Positions 25,548 through 40,100 of a stretch of 64,000 nt of DNA are shown here, in pieces. The number at the start of each line of letters is the position of its first letter. The first letter of the stretch is position 1. The stretch lies in the NCBI RefSeq assembly GCF_003254395.2, contig NC_037643.1, positions 17,101,463 through 17,165,462 on the forward strand. Reading direction: 5' to 3'. Below the pieces are notes generated by a model. It saw only the letters and a list, made by a program, of their open reading frames with translations, was not told the DNA's origin and searched no databases. The DNA is from Apis mellifera. Its lineage: Eukaryota > Arthropoda > Insecta > Hymenoptera > Apidae. The translations under genes were made by a program, and so were the position numbers.

Positions 25548-28500
25548 AATTATTCGCCGATTATTAATACATATATATACAAAACGAGCAAGATTATTAA
25601 TCGGGCATAAAGTATCGCGCAATCGGCATATCCCCCCCCCCCCCTCCCACGAACTTGTCACGAAGCGACGAGCACGAACAGTAATTACATTACCATCGAT
25701 ACAAATATAGAATCACATTCTATGCGGAATCCGCTCGCTTTCCACTCCCACTCCCCCCTGGCCGCCACGCTCCGCTTCCGGGGCTCGTTTATCAGCGGGT
25801 AAGGTAAGGAGCTTAAGCAGAGGAGCTCTTTATTAATTTTATCGAATCGATTGTACCGAATCGATATTGGGCCGCTTAACGTAGAATAGGAGGAGGAGGA
25901 GGATTGGATAACTTTGAATCTCTCCGGTTCGGTAAATGATAATAATTATTATCGGAGGATTAAGTTACGGCCTCGAGTCGTCACTGCCCCTTCCCCCTTC
26001 TTATATATATATATATATATAGATTCGAGAGAAATTTATTTTTTTTTCTCTCTCTCGGTGGACGTGAATATATCCTCTCTCTCTCTCCACCAACGGAGGA
26101 ATTTATTCCGTAATTGTGGAAATAGGAGGAGGTGGAGATAGTCGAGTCCTCGCATCAATAACGAAAGTATTATTATTCCGCCCTTCCCTCTCTCCTTGGA
26201 AAGTAATCAATTGCACGAGAATTCGAGTCCCATCTACCTGTTTCATTCTCCCTCCCCCTTCCACCCCGTATGAATAGGTAACAATGGATACGTACGTGTT
26301 GGAAAATGCGATCAGGAGAGGAAAGAAAGGGAACGGGCAAAAAGGAGAAATGAATAGCGGATCAAGTGGAGAAACAAAGGGGAGAAGAGAGACGGAGGGG
26401 AGGAGGGGGGGGGAAGGGGAGAGGCTTAGAGACATACATATATTGGCTGCAGGAGAAGGAGGAGGGGGAAGGAGAAAAGGAAAGTACGATTGAAAAATAG
26501 ATTCGAGCGAAAATAAAAACGAGAGAGCGGGGAAGGGATGATAATGACCGGGTAGGAATTAATTTAATTAAATTAAGAGGGAGCGCGATATTATCGGGCA
26601 GGAACGTGGAAGCGTTCGGTTGATCATTGGGTCAGAATTTTGCGCAGGGTGTAGTATTATTATCGCGACTTCTGTGCGACTCCTTTCTCTTATTCATCGA
26701 TTCCCGGCAGATTAATAATTTACGGTTGTCGTACGCCAATCTCCTTCTCTTTCCTCCTCGAAATCATCGTTCGATTGAACAAATACCGTGACAATAATAA
26801 ACATCCAATGGATAAAATCTCGAAAATTTTCTAATTTAATCCCAGATGATATTCACGTTTATTTATCGTTGTATCTTGTTAATAAGATTGATAAATCGAT
26901 ATATTAAATCGAGTGATATTTAATTTAATCGATCAAGTACGAGATACTGTTTTATTCCCTCTTTAAAAGCGTTCGTTCGCGTGCCCTCGATCCAGTTGTG
27001 GGATAAAGAGGGATATATAGAGAGGCAGATAGATGGAGAGAGAAAAAGAAGGAAGAGAGAGAGGCGTTTGTTTGTTAAACACGGTCGAAACAAAGAGAGA
27101 GAGAGAGAGAAAAGGAGGTCCTCCTTTTTTTTAAATCCCGCGGCTCATTCTATCGGGCTAGACCTGTCGATGCATGCCGGAGGCGTGAATTCCGCGAAAT
27201 TGAAGCTTTGCTCCTCAATTAACCCCTGGAAAAAGGGATGATGCCTCGCCGGGGAAAAACAATTGATACGATCTCGTTCGCATCGCCCGTTGCACCCACG
27301 TGCAAAACGCATTCAGCTTTAAAATCGCCTCCCCTCTCTCTCCACCGCCCCCCACACCTTTACCCTTTGCACAACACACCCTCGTACACCTTTTTCGCTC
27401 GTCGCGGTGGGACGACGCGTGGCCTGCACGGATATTTTTCTTTTTTCCTTTTTTTCTCGAAAAATTTCTCTCCTTCGAAAGGATCGAAAGTTGCAGAGGT
27501 AAATCGTTGTAAATCCTTCGATTCTCTTCGACTCGAAGACGAACGTTAGATAAAGAAGGTAGATAGAGAATTGGAGGTTTATTAAGATTCGTGAACGCGA
27601 AATAGAGTTCGGCTTTCTTGGAAGCTACTACTAACCCGCTTACCGAAATTTACATCCGAGAAATTCGATTAGCCGAGGAATCACCTTGTCCAACTTTCCA
27701 TCCCCTCTCCTTTACCATTCGAAACTGTTCGAAAAACGAATATCAACGACATCGATGATCGTTCGAGGCAAGCTCGTCAACGACTCTCTCTAAGGGGATT
27801 GGTGTAAAAGGAAGGGAAAAAAGAGAAGGGTGGATCTCTTCGCACGGAAGAGGAGGAGGTGCAACGGTTAAAGCGGGTTAAAGCGAAGCTTAAAGGAGGG
27901 GAGGGTGTAAGTAGCAGCGGCCTCTCCATTGTTGTTTCTTCCTATCGTCGATCATCTCCTTCTCCTGGACCCCGGTGATTTTTGCTATTTTGCGCACTCA
28001 CACACACACACACACAGGTCGGTCCAAGGAGGGAGGAAGGGGTCTTTGTTTGTCGAGCTATTGATCACATTTTCTCCCGCGGTATAATCAATCTTCACGC
28101 ACTTACGTGGCCCGCGGGGGTGGCGCGCACACACGTGACCGAACAGAGTAACGTGCGCGCGCGACCCCTCCTCCCTCTTTCTCTGACCGCGTATTATTAA
28201 TTTCCCTTTCCTTCACTGTCCCATCTTTCGAAAAGCTACGGATTACTACTTAAAACGCGACTCTTATATATATATATATATATATTTCAGTCTCTTTTAC
28301 TACTCAATTCTCGTAAGAAGACAGGTGACCCGAAAGGAAAGGAAAGGAAAACTTTTTTCTCCTCGTTGAAAAGTATCTACATATATACATATATATTCGA
28401 GGTAGTCTCCTTTTCTCGCCACGGGAGAGAATGCCAATTAAAAGCCGAGGGGGAGGGGGAGGGGGAGGTAGGAAAGAAAGGCCAATCGATAGGAGGCGGC

Positions 28501-29343
28501 TATCATCATCATCCCTTCGCCTCCCTTCTCGAGCCTTCCTACTCCTCTTTCCCTTGCTTATTCCGATTCCCTTTCGCTCTCTCGACGAGGAGGAGATGGT
28601 GGTAGTGGGATAGGGTGGTCCCTATCCGTGTAGGGAGAGAGAGAGAGAGAGAGAGAGAGAGGTGTGGTGGTGGAGAGGCAAGCCGAAGGGTTGCCCAAAC
28701 TGGGAAGTGGGAATTATGGGCAGGATTAATATGCAAGGACTGGATACGTGCGGTGGCAGGGGGTGGAGGGCGGCGAAGCAACAAAAGGGGTCGAAGGGGA
28801 AGAGGGAGGGGAGCCTCCCCCCTCCTCTCCTCGCCTTCGTCCGTCTGATGTCGACGGGCGAGGAGCCTCCTCCTCCTCCTCCTCCTCCTCCTCCTCCGCC
28901 GCCCTCCTCCTCCTCCTCCTCCTCCCGCTATCGGCTCGCATCTCATCCCCACCAACGTCTCCTTACAGGATACACGGGCTAACGGACACCCCCTATCGAT
29001 TTTACAACTCGATATATGTGAATACCCACTTGTCTAATGACTGATCGGCGCTCCGCAACCCTTTCCTCCGACCGCTCCAACCCTCCGCCCCCCCGCCTTC
29101 TACTACCAATGTATCTCGCCTCATTACACCGGCTACGTGCCTTTGCCCGACATCTCGCGCTGCATCGACGCGCAAAAAATCCATCCACCCCCCCCCCGGG
29201 GCAAAATCTCTCTCTCTCTGTCCCTTAAACATTTTTCCACCCATCTTCTCAAGATTACACTTGCTTCGTTTCGTTTCGTTTCGAGGAAGAGAGAGAGAGA
29301 AAGAGAGAGAGAATCTATGTCGAAATTTTTACATGAGAGAGAG

Positions 29344-29388
<45 letters not shown>

Positions 29389-29905
29389 ATATTCCATGTC
29401 CAAATTTTTACATGAGAGAGATAGATAGATAAATAGATAAATAGATAGAGAGATAGATAGATAGATAAATAGAGAAAGAGAAAGAGAGAGATATTCCATG
29501 TCCAAATTTTTGCACGAGGAGAGAGAGAGAGAGGGAGAGAGATCTTATGTTCAAATTTTTACATGAGAGAGAGAGAGAGAAAAAGAAAGATATCCCATAT
29601 CTAAATTTTTACACGAGAAGAGAGAGAGAGAGAGAGAGAGAGCGATCCCTTATCCAAACTTTTGCACGAGATAGATAGATATATAAAGAAAGAGAGATCC
29701 CATATCCAAATTTTTACATGAGAGAGAGAAAATAAATAGATAGATAGAGAGAGAGATCCCATGTCCAAATTTTTACATGAGAAAGAGAAGATAAATAGAT
29801 AGATAGAGAGAAAGAGATCTTATGTCTAAATTTTTGCACGAAAGAGAGAGATAGATAGATAGATAGAGAGAGAAAGAGAGAGATATTCCATGTCCAAATT
29901 TTTGC

Positions 29906-29993
<88 letters not shown>

Positions 29994-30259
29994 CTATGTC
30001 CAAATTTTTTCACGAGTGAAATAGATAAATAGAGAAAGAGAGATTCCATGTCCAAATTTTTACATGAGAGAGATAGATAGATAAATAGATAGATAGATAA
30101 ATAGAGAAAGAGAAAGAAAGAGATATTCCATGTCCAAATTTTTGTATGAGGAAAGAGAGAGAGGGAGAGAGATCTTATGTTCAAATTTTTACATGAGAGA
30201 GAGAAGATAGAGAGAGAGAGAGAGAAAGAGAAAAATATCCCATATCTAAATTTTTACAC

Positions 30260-30308
<49 letters not shown>

Positions 30309-30519
30309 CTATGTCCAAATTTTTACATGAGAGAGATAGATAGATAAATAGATAGATAGATAAATAGAGAAAGAGAAAGAAAGAGATATTCCATGTCCAA
30401 ATTTTTGTATGAGGAAAGAGAGAGAGGGAGAGAGATCTTATGTTCAAATTTTTACATGAGAGAGAGAAGATAGAGAGAGAGAGAGAGAAAGAGAAAAATA
30501 TCCCATATCTAAATTTTTG

Positions 30520-30566
<47 letters not shown>

Positions 30567-30608
30567 TCCCATGTCCAAATTTTTATATGAAAGAGAGAAG
30601 ATAGATAA

Positions 30609-30644
<36 letters not shown>

Positions 30645-31144
30645 CCCATATCTAAATTTTTGCACGAGAAGAGAGAGAGAGATCCTATGTCCAAATTTTT
30701 GCACGAGAGAGATAGATAGATAGATAAAGAGAGAAAGAGAGAGAACCTAGATCCAAATTTTTTCACGAGTGAAATAGATAAATAGATAGATAGATAGAGA
30801 AAGAGAGATCCCATGTCCAAATTTTTGCACGAGAGAGATAGATAGATAGATAGATAAATAGATAGCTAGACAGATAGAGAGAAGACTAGATAGATAGGTG
30901 AAGAGAGAGAGAGAAAGGGGGATGACCCATATAAGAGGAGGATGGGATTATTTTATATTTTTGCCGAGGGGGAGTGGGATGGTATTTTATTAGCGTTATC
31001 CGCGAGGGTGGTATAGCAGAGGGTGGAGGGCGAGGAATGTATGATATTTTATTTTAGCGTTCTTCTGGCCGCCGCTAGATAAGCCTCGGGAGGATTTATG
31101 CTTATTGAGGGCCGCTCTTTGTACGAGACCTTTTATCTTTGTCC

Positions 31145-31184
<40 letters not shown>

Positions 31185-34100
31185 CATTCTTCTCCTATCT
31201 CCCATTTTATTTATTATTCGGAAAACAAGATCAAGTTAGCAAATTCTGAAAACGATACATAAGCCGCGAAAAGAGGCAAGAAAATAAGGAAGGAAGGGTT
31301 GCGTGGCCCGTCGGTGGAACAAAGAACCACGCGAGGAAAACGATATATATATATATATATATAAAAGGGTAGACTATATGTATATATATATATACACATA
31401 TATGGCGCAGACGGAAGGAGAGAGAGAGAGAGAGAGAGACAAAGGGGGAGGTGGCATTTAAAACCGAGACGCGCGGAGAAAAAGAGATTTGCATTGCCGG
31501 GCACGACGTGGATGTGGCGCGTGGTGCGGGGCAAGGGTGGAAAGGTTCCCCGTTGCGGAAGACCGAGGGGGTGAGTAACGACACGTATCATACGCGGAAC
31601 CATATAACGTCGGCGGACACGTACGTTCGATATCGCGCCGCTTTTTACGGAAGGGAAGTTCCACCCTTCCCAGGATCCACCAATTAGACCACGCGAAGGA
31701 AACGAACCTCCCCCCCCCCCCCCTCCTCCTTCCTCCCCGTCTCCATCTCCACGCTTTATTTCACGCGTATATTACACGCACATACGTATATATATATTCT
31801 TCGAATTCTCGTGAAATAAAATTTCTATCTTCTCATATATATATATATATATATATTCTTATAATATAAAGTTTCTTCTATTTCAAAGAACGAACGTCTG
31901 ATCGATCGGTTAAAATTTCGCCGAATACGCGCGTCGAATTCTCCTTTCCTTCGAAACCGGGAGGGTGAATTCGGAAGGGTGGAGCGTTAGTTAGGCCTCT
32001 CCGCGGCGAGTACCAACACCGCCGCCCTCGCCGCCTTTTATGACCGAGGAGGAAACTAACGAAATTTCCCTATCGGCGATCAATCCACCCCCTCCGGCCG
32101 AGCGCAACCCTTTTCATTGATCTACCACCGCGCCGCCCTCCCCCTCCTCGCTCGAACCCTTATCGCAACACCCTTTCGGCCGAGCCTCCCTCCCCCTATC
32201 TTCCTCCTCCTCCTCCTCCTCCTTCAAAATATTACCAGCGTCCGAGCGTGTCCCCACGAGGATGGAGGATCTCTAATTTTAATATCGCTCCAGTTTGCTT
32301 TGAAGTGCCCTCGTTAGGCGTAGCCTTTCTTCTTTCCTCCCCCTCCCCCGATTGGAGAGGGTCGCACGTGTTGCGGCCGAGGAGGAATCACGTATCGCCT
32401 TCCTTTTGATTTCTCTCTCCCCTTATGTGTGTATATATATAGTATACTTTCTCTCTCTTTTCGAATAAATATCGAGAAAGAAAGATATATGTTTCTTGAT
32501 AATTTTTGAATAATAAGGAAGAAGGGATCCCTAACCTCGGGCAACGAGGAAGAAAGGAGAAGGATCGAAAGAAGTTTCTGACCCGCTTACGCGAGTACTT
32601 GACAAGAGTTTCCAAAGTGGCGAACCAGACACCCTCTCTCTCTCCTTCCATCATCCCTCGAACAACCTCTCTCTCTCTCTCTACTCGTTGTTTGCCCCTT
32701 TCGAGCAAGAGAGAGAGAGAGACTTTACTTTCGCTTCGGAACGGAGTGAAAGTGAAACGCAGCCGCGTGCAGCGCCATTTAACTGGGACGTCCGGCGGCA
32801 AAACTGGGACGCGGTCTCTCCCCTCCCCTCCTCCTTATCCATCTTATTCTTCCCGAAAAATTCGATCCTTCCACCGATATATCCTGTACACGAGAATGAG
32901 GAGGAAGAGGAGGTTTAAAGGTGGTGGATGGCGATGGTGGTGGTGGAAGGAAGAAGGTGGAGGGAGAGTATGATACACACACACACATATATAATATACA
33001 TGTAGACGGTACTAGGTGGCTTTAGCTTCATCTCCGCTATCTTACCGATACCCAACCCCCTCCCTCCCCTTTCTAACCCTTTGCCGGGCGATTCATCCAT
33101 CCCCTACCCTCCCTCTCTCTCTCTTTATTTGAGTATAATTATTGATTATTGGACGACGGAAGGCCGGCTACTCTAGTAGGACGTGGAGAAGGCAGCAGCA
33201 GCAGCAGCAGCAGGGGTTGCGCGGTGTAGGTACCAACGTTCGAGAGGGTTGGCTGGAGGTTGAAGAACGGTAGGAGGGTGATTAAGCTATACGCCTGGCA
33301 TATCCCACCCCTCCTTCCTATATCCCCCCCATCCTCCTTCGTCCTCCTTCTGCGTTCGCCTTTCACTCACCCACCGACCACCCACCCACCCTCGCGCCAT
33401 CCGTTCTTCCGATACCCACCACGGGCCCCCTACACCCCCTACTCCCCCCCCCCGCTGTCTCTCTCTCGGCCTTTCCGTACTGACAATTAGACTGATAGGT
33501 ATATCTTAGTCTGCTATCGATTTGATTCCACCCTATCGTGCAGGGGTGCACCACCCGGGCGAAATTTACATCGTGTATGCCACTACAACGATCGCGCACC
33601 ACCACCACCACCTACAACGTCGTCATTCGATTCTCCGCCAACGTCGAGAATCGCTCCTCTCCCCCTCCTCGTTCCCTTTTCGCCTTCTTCCTTCCCTGTT
33701 CTCGCACCCCGTGTCCACCTCCTCCATCCGCGGATCATAACCGAAACCTCCTCCTCCATCGTGGATACATCCAGAGCGCCTTCGAACGGTTGATTAGTGC
33801 GTTAACTCGAACCCCCTCCTCGAATTCGCCTCTCTCTTTCCCTTTCTTTCCTCCTCCACGTTGAGAGAGAGAGAGAGATAATTGCGGGATTAATTACGGA
33901 GCTTGCACTACTCCCTTACCCCTCCTCCTCCTCGTAAATTAATTCGATAATTTCCCGTCCCGGAATCGGTGCATCGTACACTCACCTGTAACAGAGAAAC
34001 AGAGGGGATCGAGCGGTTATTATTCTTCTTATATTATTTCGTATGTAAGAAATCGTATAGAACGAGAGGGGATTATTAAAATGCCCGTGGAAAAGCGCGG

Positions 34101-37100
34101 GTGGGTTATATATCGCTCTATTAATTGCCGAATAATGAACGAAGTTAATCGACAGCTCGACGAGTGTCGGCCACCGCTACCTCTCCCCTCCCTCCTCCCT
34201 TTCGGACGACACCATCTTTTATATCATTATATGACGGGGCTAATGAAATTTTCATAGCGTCGAAAATATCGATGCCCGCCGCTCTCTCTCTCTCTCTTTG
34301 TATCCTATGGTCTATCAATCACACATCCTCCCCCCTTTCGCCTCTTTCGGTGTGTGTACACACACCGGGAGGGACAGGTGCGCGCATCGATTCCACGACA
34401 CGCACGCCCCCCCACCTCCGCCGCCGCGCCGATGTATAATTGACGTCCGTCCGGCCTGTAAACGAGTGGCCGAGCGTCGTTGTCACTCGATACGAAGTCG
34501 ATTTTCGAAGCGACAGGGAGAGGAAAGAGGAGGGGGGGGAGGTTAAGTGGGACGTCTTCGCGCGATGGAAAAGTAAGAGCTTTGTCTCATTTCGATTTTT
34601 CCTTTCCTTCTTTTTTTCGATTAAAGTAAATTGAATTGAAAGAGAAAGAATCACGGTGAAAAAATACGCGTATATATATGTATATATGTGTGTGTGTAAA
34701 GAGGGGTAAAACCGCGCACGTGGATATGCTCGATTAACCGACAACGGTTTACTGCCCTGCCGCGTTCACCTGGCCGGGGGGCATCCGAGATTTTTACGAC
34801 GACGAGTCGCGTGTCACTTGGGGGTTGCAGGCGATAAAATCCTCCCGTTGGCGAGATTAACGTATCCTGTGTGTTGTACCTGGAGGACACGCTTCCCTTC
34901 CTCGTTTCTCGTATGATCGATATACTTCTTTTTTCTCTCTCTCTCTTTTCCCTATTCCATACCATAGGCGGTGGTGGTAACACGGCTGGACGAAACAAAG
35001 TTTTCCCCTCCCTTGTTTGCATACGTTTAACCCGTAGGAAAATTGTAAATTGCGAGTAGCTAAGCGCCTTTGTTTGAACGAGAAACCGTTTTAAAGCTTT
35101 TTAAAAAAACCTTCCCTTTTCATCGTGTTATTTCTTTACTCTTCGAATTCATCGACTTTGGAATATATCGCGAGTTGAAGATTGAAACGTCTACGTAGAA
35201 AAAACTATATATATATATATGTAGTTTAGAAGGAAATATCTTCGAATGTACGTTAAAATTTTCGTAGACGAATGCGACGCAGATACGTATCTAAACGATA
35301 CGTGTAAAAAGTATGAGACGTTCGAGATAGAGGGAAAAAAAAAAGAGGAGGGGGGGGGGAACGCGTGATATAACCCGTATAAACGAGGAGGCAGCGCGAG
35401 AGGAAGTGGCGCAAAAAAAGAGCGGAACGGGAAAAGGAAGAGGGAGAGAGCGAAAGAAGAGGAGAGGAAGAGCTCGGCCAGGCGTCGTCGGTCGGTTAAT
35501 ACGTTTCCCGTGGTGCGCGCGTGTGGGTGTACGTTTCAGCGGCGCTAGTGCGTCGTTGACAAGCTTGTAAACCCATAAAGAAATTTCATAATAAATAGAG
35601 AAGCCCCGTCCGGCGTCGTCGCTTTTTATCGGAGCGGAGAAATTACGCCCGTGAGCGTGAGCGTGCACGTATCGTTTGAATTTACAATACTTGGAGCCGT
35701 AAAAGAAAAAAAAGGAGGGGGAGGCGAGCGAGGAAGCGGGAGAGGGCGAAGAAAGAAACGTGGCGTAGGCTGGTAGGAACGAGATGTGCTCGCGTGCGCG
35801 TGTGTGGGCACGTGAGCCGTTTTTGATGAAGGAAGGACAGGGACGGAGAAGGCACACAGAGAGAGAGAGAGAGATATCGTCCGTTCGTCGCGGAGAGGGG
35901 GAAGATGAGGAAGCCGGTGTCATGCGACGTAGGTGGGACATTTATGCGGCGGAGAGCTAAACAAAACCGCGTTCACGTGTATTACACGGTTTTACGACGA
36001 CTGGGTGATCTCGTAGCAGTTTGATCGCTTGGCGGCGCTGGTGTCGTCGATCGAGTGGACTTTGATCGAGAGGGCTCTCGCGTATTCTCGTGCATCGACA
36101 ACGCTAGTATTATCCGTGCAATAAGCGTTTCCTTTCCTTTCTTTTTTTGGTCAATCTTTTTTCACTCGTCCATCTCCAAATCCTTTTAATATGTTCGAGC
36201 TTCGATAATTTCTTTAGAACGATACAATCTCATCCTTTCGTCCAATCGCGTTATTTTTGCCCTTCTTTTGTCAATAATTCAACCTACGCGGTAAACAGCT
36301 AGATAAACGTACGAAATAATTTTATTCGTCGATCGACGAATAAATAACCGCTGTATTGTCGCGCTAGAGATAGAGGATGAGACAAGAGGAGGAATAATTG
36401 AAAATTTGCCAGAGCTAGCTAGGCGAGGAGAATGAAAGAGAGAGAGAGAGAGAGAAGGCATCGACTAGATGAGGCCTGCAAAATCGATGCGATATATTGA
36501 AACTGGAAGTGGCTCGGGGGGATTAGAGTCAGTTGAACCGTCGTTAATCGATACCGAGTAACATCTATCGAGACGTGTCTCTTGATAATAAACCCTTAGC
36601 GCGCCCGGACAACCGCTTAAATTGCATTAACGCGGCCGGTGAGTAGAGACGGACGGAATTTCAGGCAGGAAACGAGCGATAAAGAATTCAACGCTGTCAT
36701 TCCGTGTCGCACGCCCCGTTCGGATACGAGATACCGTCGATAAACCAACTCTGAGTAATAACAATCGATCCCGATAATTAATCGGGGGCCGCTTAATTTC
36801 CAATTTTTTTCGCTTTATCATTTCATCGTATCACGATCCGGATTTCGGCAAACGGTCAATCGATCGTCAAAGAGATTCCCTCCCCTCCCAACGGTACGCA
36901 AACAACAAGGAGCCCGATTAATTAAAGGTGTCGCGGGCTGGACAAAGAGAGAGAGAGACCAACGACACTTAACCGGAACGGAACCTCGTAATGGCGGTTC
37001 GCTCAATTCGCTCGATCGCCGTTACCGGCCGTCCACCGACCAGTGTATCGACAGAGTCGAGTGTCCCTCGAACGACTATTCTTCGCGCGTTGAAAAGAAA

Positions 37101-40100
37101 AAAGAGAGGGGGGAAATGAATAATTACGATTTCTGCGTTCGTCGCGAAGAAAATTATCCAATTTTTCTATATATATATAGAAAATATATATACGTAATAT
37201 TTCGAGATAAATAAATAAAAAGATATAACTCCGTACAGAGATTGTCCGTAATACGGATCGATATCTCGTACGGACGGATGGGATAATAAAAACCTGCCCG
37301 TTCTACGTTACCGTTCACTTCTACTCGGCGCGGGGAGGATTCTGGAAGATGAAAAACGTACGTTTCTGGCACGTATCCGGTATGCGCCCGCGTTTTATCT
37401 ATAGACTTACAGACCCGTGCACTTCCATCGATAATATCCCGGATTCTAACCGGCCGCTCGATAACGCGCACATCCAATCCATAAGTTATTAAGAACGCCT
37501 CGTGTGCGTTCGCCAGTGGCTGGAACGTCGTGCGGGTTAACAGATTATTTCGCGCTTCCCCTCTTGTTCAACAATTCGCGCGAAAAGAAATGATTCTCTC
37601 TCTCTCTCTCCTTTATATAAAATTGTAATAATAATAATAAGAGAGGAAAAAGAAAAAGGCCAAGAGGAAAACGACCCCATTTGGGGTATCCAAAGTTTCC
37701 CTATCAACCCGCCCTCCCTCGAACCGACTTTAAAGATTTCACGAGGCCGAAAAATCTTCCCTTTTCGCCGCCGAGTTTACAACTCTCGTGCCGCGTCGCC
37801 CCACTTTCCTCCCCCTCGAAAACAGAGAGAAACAGAGAGAGAGAGACAAAGAGAGAGGAGAGGAATAAAGGAAAGGGAGGCAACAAAAGAAAAGCAAGGC
37901 GACCCTTGTCCCAAGCACTCCCACGATTTCGCGATGGCACGCGATCCAACTCTATCGGGCTCTACATTCCACCCCCCTCCCCTCCTCGAGCTCGACCGAG
38001 AAAAGAACTTGGGCCCCGTCTTAAATCATCGTTTAAGCGGCTGGTTAAGGACCCATTATCGTCGTCCGACATCGTAGTCTCGTTGTAGTTCGCCGCGACC
38101 TCCCCCCTCTCCTCCTCATCCCAAATCGAAAGCAAAGAAATAGCGGTGGTGGTAGGTGGTTAGCGGCGGTGTGGTGGCGGATTATCGATTGTTCCACCGG
38201 TTGAAAATAATGCCGAGACGGCGAGAAAGTTGCTCGCATGCGATCGAATAACGTTCGGGGAGGCGGAGGATCGTATCATTCGTATATCGCGAAATATACA
38301 AAGCTCGAGCTTTCTTTTTTTTTTGATCAAGTGTTAATTGTATTATGTATATGTGTATATATATGTGTGTGGAAATGAGTTACTTTCCCTACTTTCTACG
38401 ATCGAGAAATAAAGAGTGCCCATTTTTGAATACATTTCTCGGCCAAGTTGAAATGATTTCGCGAAGGAATTAAAATTATTATAAAAATTTTATATTTCAA
38501 TATTTTCTCGGATATCGAAGCCTGTACGATATTTTGATAATAAATTTATTTTCATATCTACTACATCATCATTCTCTTAATATAGAAATAATTTCGTTGT
38601 CCAAATATCAACGGCTTACTCTCGCTCGAATTAATTTAATTTATTCCAAAATTCTGGAAAACTTTGAAAATAAAATATCTCTATCCCGTTTAAAGAACAC
38701 GTATCCCGGTTTAGTGTACTTTATCACGAATATATTAATGTCGAATTGACGAAGATGAAAAATATTGATTGAAATTAATCAATTAATTATACTTTCGATA
38801 TTCTTAAAATATAGTTCCATGTATTTGAGAATTAAAAAAAAAAAAAAAGGAAATCTAACCATTCGGTATACCATTCCATAGCTTCAAGGTTATATTATAA
38901 ATAATAATTGATAAAAAAATTAAGAAATTTAAAAATTAAGAATTATACGAAATTTAATAATATTGAAATAATTTAATATTATTAAAATTTAATAATATAA
39001 ATATTCTTCATCAGATCGAATGCTTTACTTCGATCAACGAAATTTAAATTGGAAATTCTTCGATAATAAAATAAAGATCTAAGAAGAAAGGAAGAAAGGA
39101 AGGAAGGAAAAGGAAATCTAACCATTCGGTATACCATTCCACAGCTTCAAGGTTATATTATAAATAATAATTGATAAAAAGATTAAGAATTTATTCGAAT
39201 ATTTAATAATATAAATATTCTTCATCAGATCGAATGCTTTTTCGATCAACGAAATTTAAATTGGAAATTCTTCGATAATAAAATAAAGATAAGAAGAAAG
39301 GAAAGAAGGAAGGAAGGAAAAGGAAATCTAACCATTCGGTATACCATTCCATAGCTTCAAGATTATATTATAAATAATAATTTATAAAAAGATTAAGAAT
39401 TTATTCGAATATTTAATAATTTAAATATTCTTCATCAGATCGAATGCTTTGCCGATCAACGAAATTTAAATTGGAAATTCTTCGATAATAAAATAAAGAT
39501 CTAAGAAGAAAGGAAGAAAGGAAGGAAGGAAAAGGAAATCTAACCATTCGGTATATCATTCCACAGCTTCACAAGATTATATTATAAATAATAATTCGCA
39601 ATAAAAAGATTACGAATCTATTCGAATTTAATAATTTAAAAAATTCTTCATCAGATTGAATTTGTCGATCAAATTTAAATTGGAAATTCTTCGATAATAA
39701 AATAAAGATCTAAGAAGAAAGGAAGGAAGGAAGAAAGAAAGGAAGGAACTTTAATCACACGCATACGATAATTTCGAAAAATGATCGAGTTTACTCGAAC
39801 GGATCCTCGCGAAGAGTGAGAGGAGGAGAAGGAGGGGGGCAAGAAGTTATGGAAGAAACGGAGAAACAATTATCGAATTGGCGGAGAGTGTGTCGAGAGC
39901 GCGGGCCCTAAATTTTTTTGCTGCAGGGGACCCGTGGGAAGATAAAGGAAGGCGATTAGTGTCATTCGGGGAATGCTGGAGGAATTTTTTTTTCCAACAT
40001 CCGAGGATGGCCTCCTTTCGTACCCATCCTCCTCCAAACGACTGCAATTTGGCCATCCTTATTTTTCCGACTTATTCCACGAATTATTCTTCTCCTCCTC

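Larger units (their letters stand above)
25482..29285 (-). other. Proximal part of the 37.6 kb cut intron
   Basis: Noncoding as far as can be seen. It holds CT runs next to the coiled-coil exon (25501-25543), TA runs (26003-26020, 28265-28285), a G-rich GGGGGA run (28448-28468), a GA run (28628-28662), a TCC array (28861-28926) and a polyC run near 29189. The stretch 26540-26780 is non-repetitive with TAATTA-type words. Confidence 0.6.

Noticed and set aside
29714..30820. Ser/Leu-repeat frames on the minus strand resembling membrane segments
   Set aside because: They are produced by GA/GATA microsatellites.
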